Source: Membranipora membranacea
Lineage: Eukaryota > Bryozoa > Gymnolaemata > Cheilostomatida > Membraniporidae
DNA: 60,000 bases
NCBI GenBank assembly: GCA_914767715.1
Contig: OU612067.1
Span: 26,884,162-26,944,161, forward strand
Direction: 5' to 3'
Shown here: positions 48,711-60,000 of the stretch, piece after piece
Layout of the letters: each line of letters begins with the position of its first letter
Numbering within the stretch: the first letter of the stretch is position 1
Program-made: the position numbers and the translations under genes
The notes under the pieces: generated by a model
The model's database searches: none
Told to the model about the DNA's origin: nothing
What the model saw: only the letters and a program-made list of their open reading frames with translations

Positions 48711-48907
48711 AGCAAAGAGTTCAGGCTAAGGCAATCATACATTTAACATAACCACGCTATTGAAAGTTAATGTCATTAAAAAAACTCCATAAACATAGAA
48801 ATACTCATTATATGTTAATGGCTATCCTCATCCTGGATATTTTGCTTTGAAGAGGATACATCTTTTTATAATCCTGCAGGACGATGGCTAATATAAAATC
48901 CTCTGAC

Positions 48908-51900
48908 TCAAGGTGTTCTGAAGCCCGAACTGACAGCCTTCCCTGGACTTGCGCCGCCGTGTCTTCTACGTACATCTGTGAAATGAAGAAAAGGAAACTG
49001 TCATTACATAACAATGTCAATGTTACAACGTAATAAAAATAAAAACGATATCACATCTTATTCAGACATTTAGACAAGTAGTATTCGAGAATAAACAGAA
49101 TTGTATACTTCATGCACAGATAATCAAATTGTAAAACATCACATCATATCTGTAATTTCAACAACATTTATAGAATTTTGTAATTCTAGACCTCAGATCA
49201 TCATAAACACACTCGATCGAAATGATAGGAAGAGATTTTGATTGGTTCTTTGACATTTGACTAATTAATCTTACAGAAACCTTTATTTTGTATAAATAGG
49301 TACAACCACTGATATAGCTATACCAGAGACTATATCTATAGTCTCTGGCTATACTAAACCAGGTTACACTTTACCTCAGTGGGAACAATATATTTATAAC
49401 AAATCTAAATTTAGCGATAAATGACACCATTCTGAGTTTTGTGCGGGCTTTAGTCATAATGGTAATAATCGTATTACCTGCTCTCCTTTTACTTTTTGGA
49501 CTTCTAGCTCTACCACCGCCGCTCTTTACAGACGGATTTAATGATTTCACATCTTCACTGGCAGCTGATTGGTGAGGAACTACAATAACCAACACCAATT
49601 ATCGATAGACATTAATAACACTGGAGCAACTTTTAATAACCGCCTTAGTGTAGCCTCTGCAGTAGACCACAGATAACCATGGCAAGTGAGCAGTGATTGT
49701 AGGTTCCGTTTCTAATTTTGTTGTACTAATCTAATTAGGTTGCCTCGAATATTTTTATGGGCTCTGTGCTTGGTATAGCATCTCAAATGCCACTGAGAAC
49801 GTCCAGACTGAGCGCTTCACTCATTTAACTCACTGTTTATATAGACTTATGATGAGAAGTATATCAAAATGAACCTGACCTAGTTGCTAATCATGGCATT
49901 CTAAAATAACCATGATTTTCAGAAAATAAATACAGCGCCTTCATATAAATTGTTTTTACAGTCATAGTCGGTGAGATTTAAGCTGATAGAAAAATTTCAA
50001 TGGCAGAACATTCCGCCACAAAGCGATAAATCATGTAATAAGCTGCACTGACATCAGCTGATTGAGCTAGGACCGCCCAGTTTAACCGTTTCAGACATGG
50101 CTGACTAGGAGACAATTCTGCCTGTGCTTTGTTCCCTTGGAAGTCAACGCTACCACACATATCCAACTACCATAAGCCTAGAAAAAATGTGATGTAAGAC
50201 ATTGAATTACATTTCTAAATTCAACGCATTTGAGCAAGATATAAGGAGATTGTGAGAAATATTATGTGATATCTAAGAGCAGCCTTTAGTCTTACATTAC
50301 ATTAACTTACCTAATGGATGAAACCCTGTCTTGGTCGGCTCCCTAGCGACAGCAAGATGGAAGGAATTATTAGATTGTTGTGCTACATAAGCATCCTGGT
50401 ACTGAGGCCTGAGACCTGACGTCTTATCATTAACTATATATTTAGCAGCGGTAGTACTACCCTGATCTTTCTTAGTCTGCAAGTCATAAATACAAGTATT
50501 CTGGCTAAAACATGGAATGCATCGAATCAAACTCTAAAAGTATTTATGTGCTGTATTCATAGGGAAATTTCAATATATATATACACAACATCAATTTTGT
50601 ATTATATAGTAATAAAGTTTGGTTTTAGATGTGAAGTGTCTTCATTTTATCAGTCAACTATGTACACATATAATAAATCTATGGATTTTTGGTTTTATTA
50701 GACTATACCTTTTTCCTGCGTAGTCTCTTGCTGTGAGTTGTTGATTTCCCATCATTTTCCTCAGAGCTATAGGCAGCGTCCTCGACAAACTGCATGAGCA
50801 TTTCTCTCTCCTTCTTACGCTCAGCTTCATATCGAGCTATTATCATATCATCCGTCTTATAAACACCTGTAATATTATTATGAAATGTAGTAGATGTTTG
50901 TCTAGATACAGTTATAGCCAAAAGATTGTCTTGCGTATTGACATGATGAAATGGGAAGATGTTAATCCACTCACTTTATTCAAAACACCATAAAGGCGCC
51001 ATAAATACATGATAAATGGTACACAACATCTAGCGGCTTACAACAACCGGTAAGCCTTGTTATCAAACCCAAAAACTGCTAAGGTTTCCATGTTTAATAT
51101 CAGGCGCTTACCCGTGGCGATCTCCCGTCGCCTGATGATTGTGAGAAGCATACAGCTAAAGTTGAATATAACACACAGCGCCAGATAGAAGTATATAAGA
51201 GCTTTTTTATTGCCTGTTATCGCCTGTACTAACTGGTGCTTATCAAAGTCTTCACATATAATCCCACTCCATGGATAATCACAGGCACAAGAAAACCTGG
51301 ATCAAAGATAAATGATTTAGCCAGAGTAATATAACTTTTTTTGGAGAAGCTATAAAATAGTTCAGCAAATCTAATATAGTTTGGGAACTAAGTTGCTGGC
51401 AATTGGTATGGCTATGCTATAGAAAACCCCCATGGGCTTGGTTCGCATTGAACTGCACTCCGAGTTCCCAGCTAGTAACACTGAATCATATACATATTAT
51501 GTCATAAAACCACATACAAATTAAAATCATTGTTGAACATACCCGTTGATGAGGTCCTTACATGTGCCTTTAGATGTCTGACCGTATAGTTTGATATAGT
51601 CCACACCAGGCCTACCGTGACATGGATTAGGGTCACATGAGTTTATAGGGTCGATATCACAATGGTCTCCTTTCCAATAAGCGTCAGATCCGTTATCATA
51701 TCTGACAAACTTCCATGTACTCACGTCAACCAACCCTATAATGAATAAATTTGAATAAAAACCAATATATGAGATCAAAGTTATGAGAAATGATGTGTGC
51801 AAAAGAACAGAAAGCTTGCCGGAGACACCTTGACGTAATTTGGTCAGTAATCACATTTTGTTCCTAGGACAAGTGTCTTGCTGACATTATGCAAAATGTT

Positions 51901-54900
51901 CAGGAAATGAATTCTCAATAGTAGAATCTCCACTTAAAAGTATATCACTTTATGACAGCTATGCAACATGACCGCTCCAAATCCATCAATCCCTGTCTCT
52001 GACTAAACTGAGGCTGACCATTCATCCCATCATTTCTAATATTAAATATCGGACACAAAATCACAGCACTCGTACTGAGGTCAGAATAGTCTTGTCATGC
52101 GTCCACTTTTTTGTTTGGCGCCTGACAAGGCTAAGGACAGACCTCCCATAGCAGGGCATAATTGTCTATAAGATACTCACTCCGACAGTCACAGCGTAGA
52201 GAACCGACCATGTCGACACATGTGGCGTTGTTCTTACAGGGATTATTGATACAATCATTGACATCGAATCTACAGTCATGTTTGGAGACTGAGAGGCGGC
52301 CATGACACTCACAGTAATAATCATGTTGCTGTGGCTGTAAATATTAGATTATCCACATTATTTCCTTCTGTAGTTAGATATTGTTAGTATGTTAGATAAT
52401 GTTGAACAGCCAAACTATGACTTTTCTCTATTGAATCAGCAGTTACAAGAATAGAGAGAAGTTTCCAAATTTCTGTGAAAGTACAATGATCACACTTAGA
52501 AGAGTTTTATCGGCTTGCCTCATTTCGGCAATTACCCTTCGTCCAAATGTGGATTTGTGATTTTTGGTGATAAATGAGCATTTGACAATACTGCATACAC
52601 AAGTACATAACATAGGTAAATTGGCTTCGGGAGCCCATTAACTTTCCTGTAAATATTAATTATGTCAAGGTTATTTACAAGATATTTGCTTTTTTTTGCC
52701 ATTGTGACAGCCAATGGAATGGTTCATTTCTCCGGTAGAAGGACAACAATCAAGGTATATTCGGCTAATAATAAATTTGGTAACTTACAATGCACTTCTG
52801 TCCCTCACCACAACGATTCGGGTTGTTCGGATCATTACAGGGGTCGTAGTCCACCCGATCACAATTATCTCCAGTAAAGCCTGCAAGAAAGGTATCAGCA
52901 TATACATATATGAGCAGCCTGCCTTATTGGTGAATAGTATGTTGAGGGGCCAAGGGGGCAGTTTATGTAGATCAAACTATTTTTTGGTTATGAGGAATGA
53001 TAGGGACCATTTTCACTTGAACAGAACTCTAACACTGATAAATTTACATGGACATAATAATACATGAAGTTAAAATCAGAGCTGGCTTAAACACTAACCT
53101 AGCTGACAAACACACTCCGTTCTACCATAAGTATTGTTTAATTTCTCAGGTTGACAGTAACCTTGACTGTTACATATCTCGATATGTGTCCCCTTATCAA
53201 ATGACTTCTCACCAAAAGGGTACTGACACCCCTCATAAAATGGACATAAGTTCTCATATCGTCTCTGTGTGGACCCACTGGAAAAAAAGACAGAAAAACT
53301 CACATGGTGGTATGTATGGTGATATTTGTATCGTTAATAAATCTATGGATGGATGGATGGATTTTATTACTATCACTGACAGCATTACTAAAAGAAAAAA
53401 TGAGTAGCGAAATACAGTGTAATTGCTGGCACTTTGAATCAGCAAGAAAAAGCGAAGACACTTGGAATAAAAAAAAAATCAAATCTCTGTCTAAAAAAGT
53501 ATTTTGTTTAAAATAAGAGTGATATGACGCAGAAAACAGTCTCTCCCCAGTGAGCTTCTATGTTTTACAGTACGGTATCTGCCAGATGGACATTTACTCA
53601 ACAAATCATTGATGAAATGATCCTCGTCGTGAATATAGCGTAAGGCCAGTGTTCGTGTCTGATTGTCCATCATGGTATAAATGTCGGGATGTTCAATGCC
53701 TAACTTAATAGCGTCCTTGAAAATTTTACACAGGCGTTGCTTGTCAGCAACATACAAGCTTTTAAAAATAATGGGTAAGCAATAGGAGATTCGTGATACA
53801 ATAAAACTTTTAAAAAGCATATTTGATAGTGATTTAGAGCTTAAAAATACAAAATTCCTGACTACATACATCCTTTGAGAGGCGGTTGAAACTATACCAT
53901 GCACATGATCATTAAAACGCAGCTTATCGTCAACTAATACACTAAGATACACCAAGATATTTAACTTTATCACTAAAAGCAATAGCAGTATCATTTAAAA
54001 CAAGTGTAGGGGTAGAAGGTTTAACATATTGGGTGGATAGCATCATTTCCTGGGTCTTAGTAGGGTTTAGTAAAATATTTAAATCAGCACATTGTTTAGC
54101 AAATCTATGGATTTCATCAAAATAGGAGTTGAGATCTGATTGATTAGCTATGCAGCCTATGATGCAAGTGTCATCTGCGTACTTAATTATTGTAACATTA
54201 CTCAGGTTTGAGGTAATCCGATTTGTATATATGGAGAACAAAAGCGGAGAAAAATAGATCACATTCAATTTTGATATTCAGAATGGAATAATTCCAACAG
54301 AATTTTTGAAAACCATGCTCTTTATTGTAAAGTCTAAAATAGGGTGTGGTGTGCCCATAAGCATAAATCTAAATGTAGTCATAAATACTACAATCACACA
54401 TCGACATAGGCTATACATGTTTGGACATGTATATATATATATATATAATACATATACCAGACAAATATAAATACTTAACATATGTATACATATATATATA
54501 TACTATACATATATTTGGTAGACATATAAATATAGTAAACATGTATACACTAGACATAACCAATGAACTCCCTCTTCAGGAAGTTCATTGACATAACAAA
54601 CACTCAATAAAATATACAAATATACATACGCCATGATATTTTTCCTGATTTTAGCGCAGGATATAGAGGTGACTGGATAGTTGATCAGATCAGTAGGAAA
54701 CCAGCCAGGCTTACAGAGAACTGAGAAGTACATCGAGTTCAAACTCGGCAGCATAAATTTACCGGCATCAGAATCTGTAAACAACCATCTCTGTTTGGCA
54801 TTTTCCACACTTTCTGCATAGTGGAACTATCAAATAAATCACAGATAAATAGTTGCTAATCAGCTGTATTTTCGTGTTCATTCCTATAACATTTATTTCA

Positions 54901-57346
54901 TATTCATTAAGTGAATGCCGATTGGTAGTAAAGCAGGGAAAATTCTCCCTGAGTAAAGTAACAGAGGCTTTAGATTAGTGGAGGGTTGATGACCTTTGAT
55001 ATATATATCATATCAATGTTGATGACCTATCTCCATCTCAAATATATAGCTGGGGTAACCAGGTACTAATTACATCGAAAAATCAATCTCCGGTAATACA
55101 AGTCTTGACATTTTCACACAATGGCGATTAAACTCTTCCTTATCTACCAAAACGGTGTGTATAAGTCTGCCTTTCATCAAGGCTAGAAAATTTTCAGAAA
55201 TTTTATATTTTTATTCCAATTTGTCCTTACTTTATTTTTCAGGGATGATGATCCGCCCTGTATGGAGGCCACACCTAATATATCAGTATTAATAGTGAGC
55301 TCATCATAAGTATAATACAGACTACAAGGCTCTGCTCCTTCTGCATCTGAAGCGCTGGTCTCACGCATACAGATAACCTGACTACAACAGAACAACCATA
55401 GTCAGTATGGAGTTTGCATAAAATACCAGGCTTCAGAGCTTACAGCACACAGCCAGTGCGATCATCTGTCACATTTGTATCAAGTTACTCGAGTGGCAAC
55501 GATAACCTTTTGTCAAAAACAGAATCAATTTTCACAGAGTGATAGATATTGATCTTCAATTATAGCGGGGTCATCAGGTTATTTCTTGTAATATTTTGAG
55601 AATAAATGTAGAAAAGCAAATGCTTAGCAAAACATGCTTTCTCACCATCATGATTCATGGGAAAGGAGCCAAATACACGTTTGGCCATATTTGGTATTGG
55701 TATGATTAGACCAGAGGCTTAGTGGAGTGAAGAATTGTAAAGACCTACGCAGCTTTGGTTTGCTGACAATCGATCCACTCATATTTAAGAGAGCTGTCTG
55801 CCTGTATCACCATAGCAGCGCAATCATTATCCTCAGTATTACTCTCCCCACCCATCAGCTCGTCCTCCAGTTTACCTGAGTTGAGCGTTTCAATAGAACT
55901 AGATATCAGACATTTTCTGGTTCTATGACCACTTCAATATGTTATGACGGGGCATGATAGCAATAAAATGTTCTGGATTTTTTAGTGAGATCAAGACATT
56001 AACAGGATATATTATATTATAAGAGTTCATGGTGAATGTAGAATTGTGGGAATGTTGCTACAAAATTCTAGTGCTGCTGCACCAAACCAGTCTGAGATGG
56101 CAAATGAATGCGAACTGATGTTGCGGTGCAGTTTAAATTCGGGTGTCATGTTTTGAAGTGAAAATTTTCAATACTCAATACTGTGCCGGTTAATAAAGCA
56201 GACCTTGAGCGTTAGGATTCCACATGTGGACACCATCTGCAAACTTTCCTCTGAGTATGAGCTGTGAGAAAGGAGAGTTGGGATGGGTTTGGTTAACAGA
56301 TATAGAAAACCTCTCCTGTACATAATGAAGCCACCTCATATCATAGCTTGGTATCCCTTCCTCAACGGAGTCATGTAAAGATATGAACACTGTTCTCTTT
56401 GCTTTCGGTTGCTGTAATCGGGAGTGTAACAGCAGGTGAGGCATCAAGATTGGGTCAATTATATAAGAGCATTATATATAACACAGTTTTGAGGGGTATT
56501 TTCAATAAAAAAGTTATAGCCCATCAAATCTTAGAGGTGTTATTTATTTACGTTTTATGGCAAGATAGACAAGGACTGACAACTTACAGACACAGAATAT
56601 TGTTTGTGTGAGCTTACACAGATGTACAAGTGATGAAGCCTTATGCATGTTGATGTATCTTTCTAGGAATGGTTCACTTACAGCGCTTAAGTCCCCGAGA
56701 TCAGCAGCATGCTTCTTGGCTATCATTTCCACATGACTGGTGTTGAATGCATACAATAGAAAGCCTTGATATGAATTACACGCACCCGCTGACTGAGACC
56801 ATGACAAGCCTGCCACACCTACAAATTATATCATTGCTGATGTTACAGAATAATGGAATCTCAATCGAGGTACAGAACTAAAGGGTGCCCTTACTACTTC
56901 TGCTGCAATGAACAGACAAAAGTCACATGATAATAGACTGGTGTTATGGAAAAAACTCTAGGGTATTGAACAACATAAAATGATTTATACAGGTAAAAAA
57001 CTCAAGTTACTGAATTGACCATTGACTTAATATACTAGTATATACTTGTACTTAATATACTTAGTATATTAAGTCTATGGAACTGACCCAATAATCGATC
57101 TGTGTTTGCTATTCTGACCAATATTCTTTTCAAATTGCACTTGTTTCATGAGAATTTACCTGCAGTATGAATGCAAATGTGCTGATGAGACAGACTTGCA
57201 TCTGAGGAGCCTGTTTCGATTTCAGAGAGGGGCATCCACATACTGTCCGCAGCACATGGAGGGATTTTAGCGCCATGAACAATGTTGATAACACTAAAAA
57301 TTTGAGTAAGTAGCACAGTTGAAATAATCCAATAAATGTGGCCCAT
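48908..57346 (-). CDS. Single-pass protein with C-type lectin-like domain and EGF-like modules (767 aa, 15 exons)
   Basis: Minus-strand exons 57346-57160, 56818-56682, 56411-56204, 55875-55749, 55381-55231, 54826-54630, 53277-53099, 52880-52789, 52334-52181, 51735-51543, 51296-51112, 50866-50709, 50476-50311, 49579-49478 and 48975-48908 join in frame throughout. Signal peptide 1 to about 29. Residues about 63-227 fit a C-type lectin-like fold: LSWSQSAGAC at the start and YEWIDCQQTKAAQVICMRE at the end. No EPN or QPD sugar-binding triplet was seen. Cysteine-rich EGF-like modules follow (about 340-560), including GRTECVCQLGFTGDNC and a calcium-type module DVNDCINNPCKNNATC. The TM segment is about 574-596, then a basic stop (RRR) and a tail of about 170 residues. 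The exon 3 donor (GTCTGC) and the last exon's frame are the weaker points. It suggests an adhesion or recognition receptor; orthology not established. Confidence 0.75.
49323..49348. repeat. Short inverted repeat, 12-bp arms
   Basis: CCAGAGACTATA and its exact reverse complement lie around two bases, in the last intron of the lectin/EGF gene. Confidence 0.7.
53491..54268 (-). mobile_element. Decayed LINE (non-LTR retrotransposon) reverse transcriptase fragment
   Basis: Read leftward, an open stretch 54268-53942 carries the reverse transcriptase catalytic motif YADD within IIKYADDTCIIGC. A second stretch in another frame, 53994-53491, continues with the downstream part of the enzyme (VDDKLRFNDHVHG...). 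A frameshift near 53945-53960 separates them. The endonuclease and the N-terminal half are missing, so it is 5'-truncated and dead. It sits in intron 6 of the lectin/EGF gene, in the same orientation. The exact clade (jockey/CR1-like?) cannot be set by eye. Confidence 0.8.
57024..57075. repeat. Inverted repeat with 14-bp arms in lectin/EGF intron 1
   Basis: GACTTAATATACTA (57024-57037) and its reverse complement (57062-57075) flank an AT-rich centre. Confidence 0.7.
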
Positions 57347-58019
57347 GATCCATACAAACAGGATAAAAAATCACTATGATCAGTAATGCGATCAGCTATG
57401 CAGTATTCATTTAAAGGTTCAAGATCAAGGTGTCGTTGTGCAAAACTATGTGAGTTTGATTGTTTGTCTCGAAAGGGTCAGCGCTGCAATATCTATAATT
57501 ATGATCATCAGAGAAATATCAAGTACAGGCTATAGACTGCACACCACAGATTGAATAAAAAAGATATAAATATGTTTATGGATTGGATATAATACATGCA
57601 TACAAGAAAAAATGGGTTAAGGGTAATACAGAAATTGATGAATTGAGAATAATTTGACTTACCTTGCTCGTAATCAGCCAGAATTGAACAAAGATACTAT
57701 AGCAATTGATGTTTAACAAAAACCTATAAGGGTCGCTGCTATTTTTTAGTCTGCTACCAATGGTTAGTAATAAAGATAATAATAATAATAACTTGCGATG
57801 ATAGAAGACATCTCATTTCTGAGCCACCAGACAGAAAAAAATAAAATTATCATCTCAACCTGTTTATTGTGCCGAACAGACAAGAGATTCTATGACAAAA
57901 TTGATTTAATAGAATTTGAATATAAAATGTAATCATGCTTCATGAGTAAATTTTAATAACCATGGCCGTAGCAGAGTCAGTTTTGAGTATCACTCGATGT
58001 GAATGTATACAGACAGCCT
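57347..58019. other. Intergenic stretch between the lectin/EGF gene and elongin C
   Basis: No gene was seen. It contains a short TAA-rich run (about 57766-57792). It must hold the lectin/EGF promoter and the elongin C 3' end. Confidence 0.5.
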
Positions 58020-59164
<1,145 letters not shown>

Positions 59165-59194
59165 CTTTTATTCTTTTATTTGTTTCTGTAAACA

Positions 59195-59448
59195 AAATGT
59201 AAAATGTATATTGTTGCACTTTATACGAACGACGATAAATAGTATGTTGATAGGCAATTATATATAGGTATATGTACTGTGGGGGTAGGAAAACATAGAT
59301 TTTTTTGCAACGAGAAGCTTAAAAAGTCTTCTGGGTGAAGGAAGCTGAAAAAGGGGAGGAAAAAGGGAGATAGGGAGGAGATGGAAAATACCTAAAATAC
59401 CTAAAAACTGGGAGGCTCCCTACCAAAAAGGGAGACTTGTCAGGTATG
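59195..59448 (-). mobile_element. Nonautonomous terminal-inverted-repeat element, copy C (inverted, truncated)
   Basis: Read on the minus strand it starts CATACCTGACAAGTCTCCC and follows copy B for about 250 bases, then stops near 59195 without the other terminal repeat. It lies just upstream of the elongin C start codon. Confidence 0.7.
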
Positions 59449-59890
59449 CATGCTGTGCGTAGGTGATCAGACAATCTGACGCGCTAGAATGCAAAATAGC
59501 AATATAGTCACTATAAACTACGGGCTACGCTAAAAGACTTAGGCTTTCTTTTTGGACAACCAATGCTCCACACCCCCTGATGGCGATAAAACCAACGACT
59601 AGCAGATTGCTTAGGACTGTTGGAGTAATAGCACAGAAATGTTGCTCTGTCTCTCCTGCCTCATCAAACTAGCTAATCTAATCACAGTGAGTAGTAGAGT
59701 AGTAGGAGGATACTTGAATGATCTCTATCTATCTAGTCTATTGGTTGGTAGCCGTTACAAATAGGCAGAGCCAATCGACACAGCCTCTTAGTCAGGTAAC
59801 CACCTTAGTTAGCAGGGATGTTCACAAAAACCTTAATTACTTAAACTAAAACACAACAGCAGGTCATTGATTGATGATTGATTGAAAATG

Positions 59891-59919
59891 AATGATGATG
59901 ATGATCATCATCATCATCA
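59891..59919. repeat. Palindromic microsatellite (GAT)n/(ATC)n
   Basis: GAT units turn into ATC units about a TGATCA centre, giving a self-complementary block. Confidence 0.75.
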
Positions 59920-60000
59920 ACAAACCAGGCATATCAACAACAGGCAAGTCAGTTGATACAAAATTACTGTCTTCTTGCTACCTACAACAAACACCAATCT

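Larger units (their letters stand above)
47433..48907. other. Stretch between the palmitoyltransferase 5' end and the lectin/EGF gene 3' end
   Basis: The left part probably holds the 5' UTR exon of the palmitoyltransferase (donor at 47431-47426 on the minus strand) and its promoter. It also contains a 13-bp-arm inverted repeat (48064-48097) and element copy B (48295-48710). The 84-codon open frame at 47527-47781 (minus) has no support. Confidence 0.45.
59165..60000. other. Upstream region of elongin C and window edge
   Basis: It holds element copy C (59195-59448) and a palindromic trinucleotide microsatellite (about 59891-59919). No gene was found in the last 550 bases. Confidence 0.5.

Overview
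The window is animal (metazoan) nuclear DNA. It is AT-rich, its genes are split by short-to-moderate GT-AG introns, and it carries clear metazoan genes: elongin C, a DHHC palmitoyltransferase of the ZDHHC1/11 type, and a Toll-like receptor with leucine-rich repeats, one membrane span and a TIR domain. The compact genes and tandem families of secreted and cell-surface proteins suggest a non-bilaterian invertebrate, possibly a sponge. That placement is inference only. All gene models were built by hand from open frames, splice signals and phase agreement.

Layout. (1) 54-4712, plus strand: two tandem paralogous genes for small secreted cysteine proteins with identical exon structure. (2) 5402-11082, plus strand: a secreted NHL beta-propeller protein whose propeller exons lie in an exact 1,581-bp tandem duplication. 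(3) 11.1-13.8 kb: a gene-free stretch with a terminal-inverted-repeat element and a 111-bp near-perfect palindrome. (4) 13773-22755, plus strand: a 15-exon Toll-like receptor of 873 residues. (5) 24174-40967, minus strand: three tandem paralogous single-pass receptors (R1, R2, R3) with NHL-like ectodomains and basic tails. R1 carries a long repeat-built tail. R2 and R3, with their flanks, form a segmental duplication. R2 intron 1 holds a C-rich minisatellite and an exact 419-bp direct repeat. (6) 41843-46452, minus strand: the DHHC palmitoyltransferase. (7) 48908-57346, minus strand: a single-pass protein with a C-type lectin-like domain and several EGF-like modules; a decayed LINE fragment sits in one intron. 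(8) 58020-59164, minus strand: elongin C, with a mobile element directly upstream of its start codon.

Apart from elongin C and the palmitoyltransferase, nearly all the genes encode secreted or surface proteins: cysteine peptides, an NHL protein, a Toll-like receptor, NHL-like receptors and a lectin/EGF receptor. This makes the window look like a recognition or adhesion neighbourhood. The receptor cluster R1-R3 and the cysteine-peptide pair are the best candidates for undescribed systems; neither family was recognised.
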